This document shows positions 40,271-52,081 of a stretch of 64,000 nt of DNA, piece after piece. Position 1 is the stretch's first letter, and every line of letters starts with the position of its first letter. The translations under genes and the position numbers were made by a program. This DNA comes from Salvia splendens (Eukaryota; Streptophyta; Magnoliopsida; Lamiales; Lamiaceae), in the NCBI RefSeq assembly GCF_004379255.2, contig NC_056035.1:25172502-25236501 (forward strand). The letters are read 5' to 3'. The notes beneath the pieces were generated by a model. It saw only the letters and a list, made by a program, of their open reading frames with translations. It searched no databases and was not told where the DNA came from.

Positions 40271-43200
40271 ATGTCAATACATCTTCTGTTTTGGAACATT
40301 AGGGGGATCGCGAACGCGTCAATCCAAAACGTCCTAAAAAGACTAATTAAATCTCATAATATTTTCTTTCTTGCAATAATGGAGCCGCTTACAACCCCTA
40401 ACCCGGACAAATTCTCAAAGAAATTGGGGCTGATCTACAAGGGGTCAATTATCAACGGGAAGATTTGGATTTTTGTAGAGGAAGGAGCTAACTTCGAAGT
40501 TGGGGATGACTCGGAACAGTTGCTCCATGGGCGGCTCACTTGCCCGCGGCTACCAACACCTATTGAGATCTCGGCTGTATATGCTAAGTTTACGAGAGGG
40601 GAGCGGCTTGCACTGTGGGACAAGATTAGAGACATCACCCAAATGTTGGAAGGGAGGCCTTGGTTCATTAGAGAGGACTTCCACACCATCCTCTCCACTC
40701 GCGATAGGACGGGAAGTGACACCAATCGGAAAGTGGAGATGGTTAACTTCGCCGAGGCAATAGAGGATTGCCGATTCTTGGATCCGGGCTTTGATGGCTC
40801 GGACTACACCTGGGCAAAGAATGGCCTCATGGAAAGATTGGATAGAGTGCTAGTCAGCGAAATGTCAACCCAGCTTTTTGACGCAATTAGAGTCACTAAT
40901 CTTCCCTTGGTACCCTCGGATCATGGGCCAATACTCGTCCGGTGCAGAATGCCGAACAACCTGGGGGTGGAAGAGCGTTCCGGTTCCAAAACATGTGGGT
41001 GCGGCATGAGGGGTTTGCTGATATGGTGCGAGGAGATTGGATGGCTCCCACGGAGGCTACAGGCCTACTCAACTTAAAGATCAAATTAGCAAGGATTAAA
41101 CAGACATTCAAATGGTGGAACAGAGAGGTTTTCGGGAATATCCACGCCAACCTCAAAGCCTGTGAAAAGAATATTGTCGTGGCTCAATCTGAGTTCGAGG
41201 GAGACCCCTCGGCCCGGAACAGAATGGAGATAAACAAACAAATAGCTGAGTACGTCCTTCTTCTCAAGATGGAAGAAGACTTCTGGCGCCAGAAAGCGGC
41301 TCTCCGTTGGCTGGAAGAGGGTGATAAAAACACTAGGTTCTACCAAAGTTGGGTGAAGCAAAAGAGAATTCGGTTGCGAATCCACAAGATTAATGCTAAT
41401 GGGAAGGAGCTCACGGATGACCTTGAAATCAGAGACTCGGCGGTCGAGTTCTATCAAAACCTCCTTGTGCCAACTTACCCGGAGTAGGCTGCCCCGGACC
41501 TAGACCTCCTGCAACAACTTCCCCCCCCCTCGGAGCAATTGGAGGATCTCCCCAAGCCACCAGATGCGGATGAAGTGAAAAGGGCGGTTTTTGACATCTC
41601 AAGAAATAGTGCCCCTGGGCCGGATGGGTTCTCGGCCTTGTTCTACCAAGCTTGTTGGGGAATCGTGGGGCCAGATGTAGTGGATGCGTTAGGCAATTTT
41701 TCTGTGGGGCCTTCCTCCCCCGAAGTTTCACGACAACAAGTATTGTTCTCATCCTTAAGAAGTCGTCCCCCGACACTTGGGGAGACTACCGGCCAATCAG
41801 CTTGTGCAACGTCATCAATAAGGTGATTACAAAAGTCCTCACGAAGAGACTCGCACCCTTTCTACCACGTGTCGTCTCACCGAACCAGAGCGGGTTCGTA
41901 AAGGGGAGGCTGCTAAATGACAATGTGCTCCTCGCACAGGAAATGTTCCATGAACTTGGCCGATCCACCCGGCCCCGAACGTTGCAATCAAGATTGACAT
42001 GGCTAAGACCTATGATCGGGTGCAATGGCCCTTTCTGCTCAAGGTCCTTAAGCAAATGGGATTCCCGGGTCCTTGGATTGCGCTTATTGAAAGATGCATT
42101 GGAACTTGCTGGTTCTCAATCCTCATTAATGGCTCCCCAGCAGGTTTCTTCAAATCCACCCGCGGGCTCAGGCAAGGTGATCCCATCTCCCCTGCCCTCT
42201 TTGTTTTAGCAGCAGATTATCTCTCACGCACCCTCGACAGGCTTATTCTTGGGCGCAAAGAGATGACCTTCAAAGCCAGTCGTGGAAGCTTAGAGATCAG
42301 CCACCTTGCATATGCCAACGGCATCCCTCATGAGGCTTAGAGCGTGCCTTGACCACTATGGAGAGGTGTCGGGCCAACAAATCAATTTGGCCAAGAGCAA
42401 CTTCTACATTGCGGAAGCGCATGAAGGATGGTCAAACTCTATCCAAATGGAAGGGGGCTTCTCTAGAGGTATTTTCCCGTTCCTTTATTTGGGGGTTCCA
42501 ATTTATCGAGGTGTGAAGTGCTCGGATATGTTTATGTTCCTACGGGAAAAGATATCAACTAGGATCTCAGGGTGGGCCCATCGACATCTTTCTTTCGGGG
42601 GGAGACTCACACTGATCAAGAGCACGCTTGAGGCGGTCCCACTGCATATCTTTCAAGGAATTGAGCCTACGAGTGGAGCCCTCAAGCAGCTGGACCAGCA
42701 AATGGCTCGCTTCTTCTGGGGATCGACTAGTGATAAGAAAAGGACACGCTGGATTGGCTGGGACAAAATCTGCCTCCCCACGGTCGAAGGGGGCCTTGGT
42801 ATCCGTAACCTTAAAGAGGTACTTCGTGCTTTCAATATTAAACTTTGGTAGAGGTTTTGTGAACAGAATTCCTTGTGGGCACAATACATGATGGCCAAAT
42901 ATTGCCACAAAGCATCCCCTCTAAAATCTAGAGCGTCCGGAAGGCATAGCCCGACGTGGAAAAGGTTGCTAAAGGTGCGACATCAAGCTCATCCCCACGT
43001 TAGATGGGTGGTGGGACAGGGGAAGATTTATTTCTGGGATGACATTTGGATTGAGGATGTTGCGCTAAGGGAGCTATGCATTGACGACCGGGGCTCCCCC
43101 TTGACTATGGTTTCGGATTTCATCCGGGATGGGACATGGGACGAGGCCAAGTTACACATGCTCCAGGACCAAGCCGGCCTCCCTCAACAAGCTATAGCAC

Positions 43201-44400
43201 ATATCCTTGATACTCTAATTGTCCTGAGGGAGCCGGACACCCCGCGATGGGTCCTCTCCCGGATGGGCAAATTCTCTTTGGCCACGACATGGGAAACCAT
43301 TCGGTCACAAAGGCCAATCATCCCGGGGCTTGATGATATTTGGAAAGCCGGACTCACCAAGTCAATTGCAATTTTCAATTGGCGCCTCTTGTTGAATCGG
43401 ATCCCGGTTGACACAAAACTCCAATGGAGAGGGATTGAGATGGCATCCAAATGCCAATGCTGCCCTATTGGACCGAACGTTGAATCCTTGCAACACCTTT
43501 TTATTCAAGGCCGTGGGGCAACTAGCATATGGAGGGAATTTGATGGGTGGTTCGTGGGATCTTCTCCGCCGATCAGAATCAATGATACAATCCCTAAGAG
43601 AGTCGACTTGTGGTCACGAAGGACACAACAACAAGATAAGAAACACTTGTGCCATGCCTTGCCATACCTCATCATGTGGTTCATTTGGGCGGAACGAAAT
43701 AGGAGCCGACATGACCAAGTCCCCTTCAAACCTTACAATGTGATATGGCAAGTGCAAACCTTCATCCGGAATAGTATGGCTATTGGTACCATCAAGCCGA
43801 AGCATTGGAGAGGCATGCTCTTGAAGATGAATATCCCAAGCCAAGTCGAGTCGCGAAGGCCAAGACCGCTTGCCATGCAAGTCAAGTGGCACCCCCGGAC
43901 CAGCCCTGGATAAAGATTAACACGGATGGTGCAAGTTCGTTGGTGACGGGCAAGGCCGGAGGAAGAGGGGTGGTCCGAGAGGATACCGGGAAAGTCCTTG
44001 CCGCATTCGCTACCCACTCGACGCTCAATCAGCCCTTGAGGCTGAACTTATGGCCATCCACCACGGCCTCGTCATAGCCTAGGAGTTCAATCGGCCTATT
44101 TGGATAGAATTAGACTCTGAACAAGCCATCAAGTTCTTCAATGGTACAACCTGGGGGCCAGTGCATATCTGCCGGACCATGGCGCGCCTCACCATCCTCA
44201 AACAAAAATACCACATCCGAGCCACGTTCATCCACCGGGAGGGAAACAAAGCGGTTGATTGGTTAGCCAAGATGGGACTGGACCTTTCAAGCTTCCGTCA
44301 CATGTCCGAACAAATGATCCCTAGAATGCTCAAAGCCATCATCCGTATGGACGAGATGGGCCTCCCCAACATTCGAGTCCGGAATGAAGATCGCGAGTAA
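40271..44400 (+). pseudogene. LINE-D ORF2: endonuclease, RT, zf-RVT, RNase H; inactive
   Basis: Opens MSIHLLFWNIRGIANAS two bases after the ORF1 stop. Endonuclease to about 40980 (IMEPL, SDYTWAKNG, SDHGPIL; the usual GGDFN reads REDFH). RT: SAPGPDGFSALFYQ (41610), YRPISLCNVINKV (41790), NQSGFVKGRLLNDN (41885), RGLRQGDPISPALF (42165). The catalytic YADD region reads AYANG at 42310, so the active site is lost through a small deletion. zf-RVT at 43370-43550 and RNase H at 43910-44290 (REGNKAVDWLAK). About six frameshifts (near 40990, 41730, 41990, 42320, 43880, 44080), a TAG at 41485 and a Trp-to-TAG at 42849. Confidence 0.88.
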
Positions 44401-44660
44401 ACAAGGGGCCGAGGAGGGACGGTTTGATCATGAGCTCAACGGACGCTGGAGAGTATGGTGGTGTCGCGCTACCCATGGCATGTCCCCCTCTTACTCTTAT
44501 AGCATAATTGTTCTAGTGGTTCTTTGTAATTATTTTTGGTTTCCCTAGACTTAGATGGTTCGTCCTTCATGTATCCCCTAGAATGTAACATCTTTCGCTT
44601 TGCAATATAGGGATGAGGGACCCACGAACCCTCATGTGAAGGTGTTTGATTGAAAAAAAA
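44401..44660 (+). other. LINE-D 3' UTR and poly(A)
   Basis: Ends gggatgagggacccacg, then cctcatgtgaaggtg, then poly(A). The ending has the same order of blocks as the 3' ends of LINE-C and LINE-E to LINE-H, although the subfamily differs. Confidence 0.7.
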
Positions 44661-44677
44661 AACACCAAATTTCGCAG

Positions 44678-47600
44678 CTGGGAATTTACTTTCTTGATCA
44701 CACTCTCTGTCTCGAACTTCTTCTCCCAATGCACGCAATCATTTCTTTCCGTCCATATATACTAGAGAATTAGGCAAGGTATGATGGTACAAAGATGATG
44801 ACCAGAGCGAGCACCCAGCTGCCTCTGCCACCACCTAAACCTCTCTTCCAAATTCTCTCCCACCTCCCCAAACTCCGAAGCATGAGGAAACCATCGTGCA
44901 AAGTGAAGCCATATTCTCCTTGCCGCCTTCCCATTAACAAATAAGTGCAGCCTAGATTCCACTTGGGGGTTTTTACAGCATCTACACATGGAAGCAAGGG
45001 CAATTCCCGTCCATTGCATTTTTGTATCCACAGGGATTCTATTGGCTAGTAATCGCCAAAGAAAAAAGGAGATAGACAAACCAATACATTTTCCCCAGAT
45101 TAATTCAAAAATCAGTCGTTTACCTGCTCTGTTCCTCACAAGCTCCCAAGCCGAGGCTGTTGAGAACTCACCATTCCCTGACAGCTTCCATCTACCCCTA
45201 TCTCTAACTCCAGTGTCAATGGGAATCTGTAAGATCCTCTCAACTACCTCCTCAGGCAGCCCCTCTTCCTCTGACATCATCCAGAGCTTCACTTCATTCC
45301 ACTGCTCCCCCATCCATAGATCCTTGACCTTCAAAGAAGTACGAACAGGTCTGGCATTAGAAATGCTAGCCAAAGGAAAATTTGTCACACAAGAATCAAA
45401 CCAAAAACTGATGTTCCCCTCTCCCACCACCCATCTGACATCTTCCTTGCAAAGATCCCCAACCTTAAACAATCTTCTCCACATCGGGCTGAATCGATTT
45501 GATCTATAGGTCACCAAGGGAATAGACACCGAGCAATATTTATGCATCATATACCTTGCCCACAGGGAGTCTTGTTCCCTAAACCTCCACCACATTGTGA
45601 GACTAAAGGCCTCCACCGAATCTGCCAAGCTACGTATGCCCAAGCCCCCCTCATCTGTAGGAAGACACACTCTTTGCCAATTAATCCAATGAGTCTTTTT
45701 CGAAGTATTGCAAGATCCCCATAAAAATCGAGCCATCACTTGCTCAATCTGTTTAAGTGCCCCCTTTGTTGGTTCAAGCACCTGAAAAATATGGATTGGT
45801 AGGGCTCCCAGGACATTTCTTATCAGGGTTAGCCGACCTCCAAACGACAGATGCCTGTGACCCCAGCTATGAATGCTTGAGGAAATTTTATCTCTGATAA
45901 AAAGGAACATACTTGTTTTTTTTTCAGCCCTTAAAAATTGGGGATCCTAGATAAGTAAAAGGAAGGCTCCCCTGTTAAAACCCACTAACTTCCCTCACAT
46001 CCCTTGCCCATGCAACATGTTTTTTATCCAAGTAGAAGCAGCTCTTTCCTACATTGACTTTTTGACCAGAAACCTTCATATAATGACTCAAACATTCAGT
46101 AAGCAACCGGAGTGAAGAAGTTTTGGCCTGCGAGAAAACCATAATATCATCTGCATACGCCAAATGAGATATTCCCATAGTATATCTTGTCGTGCGATAC
46201 ATCATCTCCTTACGGCCAATGATGAGACGATCAAGCAGCCTTGACAAATAATCCGCTGCTAAGATAAATAATGAGGGTGAAATCGGATCCCCTTGTCTGA
46301 GCCCCCGTGACGATTTAAAAAACCAGCCACACTCCCATTTATTAAAATAGAGAACCAACAAGAAGATATACAGTTTCCAATCAGCCTTAACCATTTATCC
46401 GAGAACCCCATCTTCCCAAGGACTTTGATCAAGAACGGCCACTGAACGCGATCATAGGCTTTTTCCATATCAAGCTTAAGCACCATGTTCGGGGACGACA
46501 CACTTTTCCAAATTTCATGGAATAACTCCTTCGCCAAGAGCACATTGTCACTAAGCAATCGCCCCTTAATAAATCTGCTTTGATTTGGAACAGTAAGCAA
46601 AGGGAGGAGAAGAGCCAATCTTGAAGTAAGAATCTTAGAGATAATCTTGTTCATTACATTACATAAACTGATAGGCCTAAACTCAGCCCATCTTGTTGGA
46701 TCCTTCTTCTTTGGAACCAAAACAATTAGGGTTGCCGCAATACCAAGCGGTATATGGGCTCCAGCAAAGAAATTAAGAACAGCCTCAACCACGTCACCCC
46801 CAATGATATCCCAGCAACTTTGAAAAAATAAGGCTGAATAACCATCTGGTCCTGCAGCACTCTCTGCATTGATGCTAAAAACCGTCTGCTTTATTACTTC
46901 AACCGAAGGTGCCTTCTCCAGCAGTTCCATGTTCACCTGAGGAGGTAGGACTGAGAGAATTTCCAGGTCTGGTTCATCCAGCAGCCCCACATCATCAGTT
47001 AGAAGCCCCTTAAAGAATCTTTCTGCTGAGTTTCTGATGTCCATTTCATCTGTGAGCACCTGATCTCCCTCCTCAATCATATGTATCCTTGATTTAGTTC
47101 TTTTTTGCTTCACCCAGCCTTGAAAAAACCTTGTATTTCTTTCCCCCTCAGCCACCCATTTCAGAGCCGCCTTCTGACCCCAAAAATCCTCCTCCATTTT
47201 AAGTCTTAGGAGGAATTTCACCGTGGCTCTGTTCATTTCTCCTTGCATATCTGGGCTAGGGTTCTGCTCATATCTTTCAGAGGCTTCCTTCCATTTCACC
47301 TTTTTTAATCTTTCGAAGATATTGCCAAAGACCACCCGATTCCAGATTTTCAAACTACGCTTTAGCCGGCTCAGTTTGAGCTGCACATTAATCATGCCCT
47401 TAGTCCCCGTGTCATCCTTCCAGCACCTTTCCGACTCTTTAAGAAACAAGTGGTGCCGAACCCACATATTTTAAAATTGAAAGGAAGGTTTGATCTGAGG
47501 CCCTAGAACTCTACAAGTTACCAAAAGTGGGCAATGGTCAGAAAGGATCCTAGGAAGATTAGTTACTCTAGTTGACTCAAAGATATTCGCCCAGCCTTCC

Positions 47601-48197
47601 CCAAGGAGCACCCTATCCAGCCTTTCAAAGGTATTTCCGCTTGCCCAAGTGAATTTCAGGCCATCCGCACCCACATCCAACAATTTACAATCACTAATCG
47701 CCTTAACAAACTCCATCATTTCTCTGGTCTTCCTACCTTGCCTCTTCATACTACCCTGCCTTTCCTCCTCAGAAACATAAATATTAAAGTCACCTCCTAC
47801 TAACCAAGGGCAACCATCCAACCTTGCTGCAAGCTCGCGAAGTTTATTCCACATATCCACCCTTCCCTCCCTAGAACATTTAGCATAGGTCACTGAGATA
47901 AACAAAGGAGCTGGTATTGTTGGAGTCTTATACCTGCCATGAAACACCTGATCAGAATCATCCCACCCATCCACTTCAATACCCTCCGCAACAAAAATCC
48001 AAATCTGTCTATTCCTATTTTTTCCTTTAAACCGCAATCCAAAGATTCTACTAAAACAATCTGGCCTCGGTTGGATAAGTGGTTCAATAATCGCCAAGAT
48101 GCAAAATCCTATCATCTTTTACTAATCTTTTGATCATATTCTGGGTGTTCGCATTTGCCACACCCCGAGCATTCCAAATCAGAATATTAAGCGACAT
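44678..48197 (-). pseudogene. LINE-C ORF2, endonuclease to zf-RVT part
   Basis: Starts MSLNILIWNARG at 48197, overlapping the ORF1 stop by about 11 bases. Endonuclease 48197-47480 (GGDFN, FTWASGN, SDHCPLL), with a frameshift near 48120. An in-frame TAA at 47471 replaces the Gln of FQNMWVRHH. RT: AAGPDGYSALFFQ (46850), FRPISLCNVMNKI (46680), GRLLSDNVLLAKE (46560), a frameshift near 46330, LAYADDIMVFSQ (46165, catalytic motif intact), a break near 45930, then FLWRLLANRIPVDTKMQW and the Cys-rich zf-RVT (45060-44930). It ends at LINE-D; the RNase H lies beyond, at 37378. Confidence 0.85.
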
Positions 48198-49252
48198 TAG
48201 GAACTATTTCAGACAAGACCCCAGGATCGCCCCCCTCTTCTCCACCAAGTGCTCCTGCTGAGGCATGCTTTCATTCTCCCCATCCTCCTCATCATCCCAA
48301 TCTTTCTCGTCCTCATACACCTCAGTATCAAAATCTCCATTCGGAAGCATCTTTTGTTAATGTATCTTGGGCTTAGCCTCCTTAGATCGCTTTCCAAAGG
48401 AGATGTCCTCTGACTCTAAAGATAGAGAACTCAACACCGAGAATCTGTTCCCAGAAGCATGGCCAGATCCTCCTATATCTGCCATATCCATTTCCCCTCC
48501 TGCCTGGTCCCTTACACAGCCTTGACTCCCTTCCTGACGACCAGGCCAAGGGGAGAAGGCCGAGGGTCCAGAAACAACAACCAGACCTGCAGCCCCGACC
48601 CTACTTCCTCCCCCTCCATCCCCGAAACCACCACCCCTTGACCACCTTCCCTAGAAGAACCCCCTTTCAGACCCCTAAACCCATTTCCCTGTTTACCACG
48701 TCTCCTTCCTTGTTGTTGGAAACCCCACTTTCCTGCACCAAACCCTCCCCTCCCTCCACCCCAGGAGTCGACCCCCCAGCAACCTCCTTACTGACATTAA
48801 AAACCGAACCTCCCAACCCCGAACCACCATCCTCCCCTTATTCTGGTCAACTGGCCTCTTGTATTCCCTTCGCCTCTGTCGTTCTCCTTTACCATTCGCA
48901 TAGCAAACTTCACTAGAATGCCCAGCATGCTTACATTCCTGACAATACATCGGAATTCGATCCCATTTCACAGACTGTCTGATCTCCCTCCCCTGAAAAT
49001 CAATCATTATTTCTTGTACCGGGGCCTTAGAGATGTCTATTTCTATACAAAGTCTGGCAAAGGATAGCCTAGACCTTGTCACAGTAGCATGATCCATCTG
49101 CAAAGGCTCACCAAGAAGTCCCCCAATTGCAAACAACGCAGATTTCTCCAACAAATGAATGGGAAGACCTATTAAATTGCTCCAAACCGCCGCAATAGGG
49201 GACTCAAAAAAAGGATCAAAGTCAGTCGACCACTTAAAAACTCGCATTGGAT
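48195..49252 (-). pseudogene. LINE-C ORF1, 3' part
   Basis: Begins inside DUF4283 (MRVFKWSTDFDPFFES, then IGLPIHLLEKSALFAIGG), with the CCHC knuckle CQECKHAGHSSEVC near 48935 and an acidic tail (EDEKDWDDEEDGENES-like, near 48280-48330). Several frame breaks lie between 48840 and 48400. The N-terminal half was never copied, because the element is 5'-truncated here. Confidence 0.75.
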
Positions 49253-49270
49253 GATTCAAAAGGTTTACTT

Positions 49271-49517
49271 GTTGGCCAAGTAAGTACATATATAAAAGTT
49301 ACGTTATGAAATGAGCTTATAGATACGACAATTACTATGATGTTGTATTGACCAAAATGATCTTATCTTAATGCCATTTATTATGTACCAAAGATCATAT
49401 AAGAGTTAGGCTTCAAATTAGCTTTTAAAATATGACAATTTATATGATGTTATATCGACTAAAATGATCGTATCTTTATGCCATTACCTTACAATGATCG
49501 TATCTTTATGCCATTTC
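49271..49517. repeat. Satellite-like units, right block
   Basis: Continues the unit cut by LINE-C: gttggccaagtaag, aaaagttacgttatgaaatg and tactatgatgtt all match 33741-33830. A shorter phrase, gatcgtatctttatgcc, is repeated at 49468 and 49497. Confidence 0.65.
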
Positions 49518-49656
49518 CTATACGAAGGAGGAAATTACAAATAAACTCCTATACTATAGAAATGAGGAAATTACAACTGATGTCAAGAGGGCTCGAACTC
49601 GGCACCTGATACAATAATGTCTAAGCTCCTTACCGCTAGGATAAAGGCTCTAGACG
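49518..49656 (-). mobile_element. SINE-1, tRNA-derived, minus strand
   Basis: On the minus strand a tRNA-like head has a box A-like tagcggtaaggagct and a box B-like gccgagttcgagccct, followed by a tail with ttgtaatttcctc twice. The tail matches that of SINE-2 at 60740, so both are one family. Transcribed by pol III and moved by LINE proteins in trans. The edges are uncertain; I see no clear target duplication. Confidence 0.65.
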
Positions 49657-49932
49657 AATGAAGTGGTTTCCTTTTTTTTTAATTAAACACCTTCACGGTG
49701 GAGGGTTGAGTAGGACCCTCATCCCCTATATATCATCAAAACTGAAAAGTTTACATAAAGACTATTCCAAAAGAGAATCGTCTTGAAAAGAACAGCAAGC
49801 TAAACTCAAAACTATTACATAACCAAAAAGAACCCCTATCATCCGAGCCACAGGTCTATCCATCTCCTCTAAACCGGACCTCAAACTATCCTTGCTCTCA
49901 CTGCACACCTGCCTCCAGATTTTCTAGCTCCA

Positions 49933-51690
49933 TCAGAAGCGAAAATTTGGCAACCCCAACTGATCCAGCCTGAAGAGAGCCTTCACTCGAGCAGGCGCTG
50001 ACTCTCTTGTGTACTTGATCTCTGTTCCCGTTTGCAGTCCAACTTCAGCCAAGAAATCCACAGCTTTGTTACCTTCTCTAAAGATATGAGAGATTTTCCA
50101 GCAAACTCCCTCCAGCTCCCTCCTAATCCTCCCTACTTCCACACACATCTCGGCTGATCCCAGATGATCCGAGGTCAACCATCGTACAACCACCTCAGCA
50201 TCAGATTCGATCCATATCCGACAACCATGCTGCTTGGGCAGGGAGATTCCTACCAGAACTGCTGCCACCTCAGCTTCTAGCCCAGACTCACTCTTTAGGC
50301 ATGTTGAAAACGCAGAAAGGATTTCGCCACGGCTATCCCTCACCACTCCCCCTCCTCCAGCATCCTGCGTAGAAGATTGGAAAGCACCATCCACATTGAG
50401 CTTAATCCAACCAGAGTCAGGCGGTCTCCATTCTACCCTGCCAACTTTCCTCTTGTTTCTCGCTTGTGCCGGGCCACTCATCTCCTCCAATCTCGGCTAG
50501 CAAACCCTCCAATGTCCTGGACCTATCATTTTAGCCAGCACCAGGTTCCTCAAGCGCGTCACTACTCTCTTAATCACATTTTCAGCTTCTAAGGGCTTCT
50601 CCCTATGGACATTTTCATTTCTCTCTGTCCATATGAACCACATAATAAGACACGGGATGATTACACAAAGGTGCATGCTAGATCCGGTTCCTAGGTGCCG
50701 TTGCCACCACCTGAACCTAAGGTCATGATTTGTCCCTAATCCCTCATATAGCGGAAACTGGGGAAACCATCTCTCAAAATGATTCCAAACCTTCCTTGCC
50801 ACCTCCCCATTCACAAACAGATGAAGCTGAGATTCCACATTGGGTTTCTCACAGCACCTACACTTAGAAGCCAAGTGAATTCCTCTCCATTGCAACTTCA
50901 AGTCTACCGGAAGTCTATTAGCTAAGAGGCGCCGGAGGAACATGGAAATTGAGGGGCTGATGCATTTCCCCCAAATCAGTTCATATATGATTCGTTTCTC
51001 AGATTTCTCTCTCACCAAGTCCCAGGCTGACCTACTTGTAAAATTTCCATTGCCGGTTAGCTTCCACCTTCCTCTATCCTTACTTCTTCTATCAAACGGG
51101 ACTAAGAGAATTTCCTCAATAATGTCGTCCTCAAGACCTACTTCATCCACTAACAGCCGTAATTCCATTTCATTCCATTGATTCCCATCCCACAGATTAG
51201 ACACTTTCAGATTGCGAAGAGATACACCTGGATTGCATAAGTTTGCCAGCGGGCCAGGTCTAACCCACGAATCATGCCAAAAACTAATATTCCCTTCCCC
51301 CAACACCCATCTGGTTTGAGCCCTACACTGATCTCCTACCTTAAACATCCTCCTCCATACCGGGCTAAATCGATGAGATCTGTATGCCACCATGGGAAAG
51401 GAAACATAACAATATTTCTGGAACATATACTGAGCACATAAAGACTCTTGTTCCAGGAATCTCCACCACATTTTGATGCTAAAAGACTCCACCAATTAAG
51501 ACAGGTTTCGGATCCCCAGACCTCCCTCATCCGTCAGCCTACAAACCCGCTGCCATTTTATACAGTGAGTCTTTTTCGTGGAGTTACAAGATCCCCACAG
51601 GAAACGAGCCATCACCTGCTCAATCTGTCTCAAGGCTCCTTTTGTAGGATGAAGGACCTGAAAAATATGAATAGGAATAGCCCCCAACAC
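49933..51690 (-). pseudogene. LINE-E ORF2, zf-RVT and RNase H
   Basis: IEQVMARFLWGSCN, then WRFLEQESL, zf-RVT (GIHLASKCRCCEKPNVES) and RNase H (KLNVDGAFQSSTQ, SGLEAEVAAVLVG, WIESDAEVVVRW, NKAVDFLAE; the four acidic catalytic positions are present). Stops: TAA at 51494 (Glu to stop, shared with LINE-F) and TAG at 50497 (Gln to stop). This copy has the region near 51145-51200 that LINE-F and LINE-G have lost. Confidence 0.8.
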
Positions 51691-52060
51691 GCTTTTTAGG
51701 AGAGTTAGACGGCCCCCAAAGGATAGATGTCTGTGGCTCCAAAATTTTATCGCGTAGAAACATAAAAAGGTTCATTTTCTTTCGGCCACAAAAAATAGGG
51801 ACATCAAGATAGGTAACCAGGAAACATCCTTGCTGAAATCCATTGACTTCAGATATCTCCTGAGCCCATGCAGAGTGCTTTTTATCAATGAAAAAACAAC
51901 TCTTCCCCATATTGACTTTCTGCCCCGGAACCCCCATATAATGATCAAGGCATTCAATGATATTAAGAACAGCCGCCCTCTGAGCCTGCGAGAAGACAAT
52001 AATGTCATCTGCATAAGCCAAATGATACACCCCCGTAGTATACCGGTCAAGCAGCCTTGA
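51620..52060 (-). pseudogene. LINE-E ORF2, end of the RT domain
   Basis: LAYADDIIVFSQAQRAA with the catalytic ADD, then KVNMGKSCFFIDKKHSAWA. The frame is broken near 51755, where the ARIHSWSHRHLSF segment is lost. The rest of the RT was not copied. Confidence 0.75.
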
Positions 52061-52081
52061 AAAAAACTGAAGCTCTCCTTC

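Larger units (their letters stand above)
37396..44660 (+). mobile_element. LINE-D, near full length, 17-bp TSD, nested in LINE-C
   Basis: aacaccaaatttcgcag at 37379-37395 and 44661-44677 is a perfect 17-bp target duplication made of LINE-C coding sequence, so LINE-D inserted after LINE-C. It has a C-rich 5' UTR, ORF1 (37623-40268), ORF2 (40271-44400) and a 260-bp 3' UTR ending catgtgaaggtgtttgattg plus poly(A). It belongs to a different, more distant subfamily than LINE-A/C/E-H. Confidence 0.92.
36434..49252 (-). mobile_element. LINE-C, 5'-truncated, 18-bp TSD, carrying LINE-D
   Basis: Flanked by gattcaaaaggtttactt at 36416-36433 and 49253-49270, a perfect 18-bp target duplication. The 3' end (poly(T) on the plus strand, 36434-36470, then the conserved accttcacggtgg terminus) is on the left. 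The 5' end is truncated inside ORF1, in the DUF4283 region. LINE-D (37396-44660) is inserted in its ORF2. Contents on the minus strand: partial ORF1, ORF2 with endonuclease, RT, zf-RVT and RNase H. Confidence 0.9.
49672..52060 (-). mobile_element. LINE-E, 3' half of a LINE, first of a tandem series
   Basis: Starts on the left with poly(T) and the conserved terminus (accttcacggtggaggg), covers 3' UTR, RNase H, zf-RVT and the C-terminal part of RT, and ends at gcagccttga, the same truncation point as LINE-F. Very similar to 54505-56950 of LINE-G. An internal deletion of about 40 bp lies near 52042. The left flank (gaatgaagtggtttcc) differs from the repeated junction sequence seen between the later copies. 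Confidence 0.85.
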
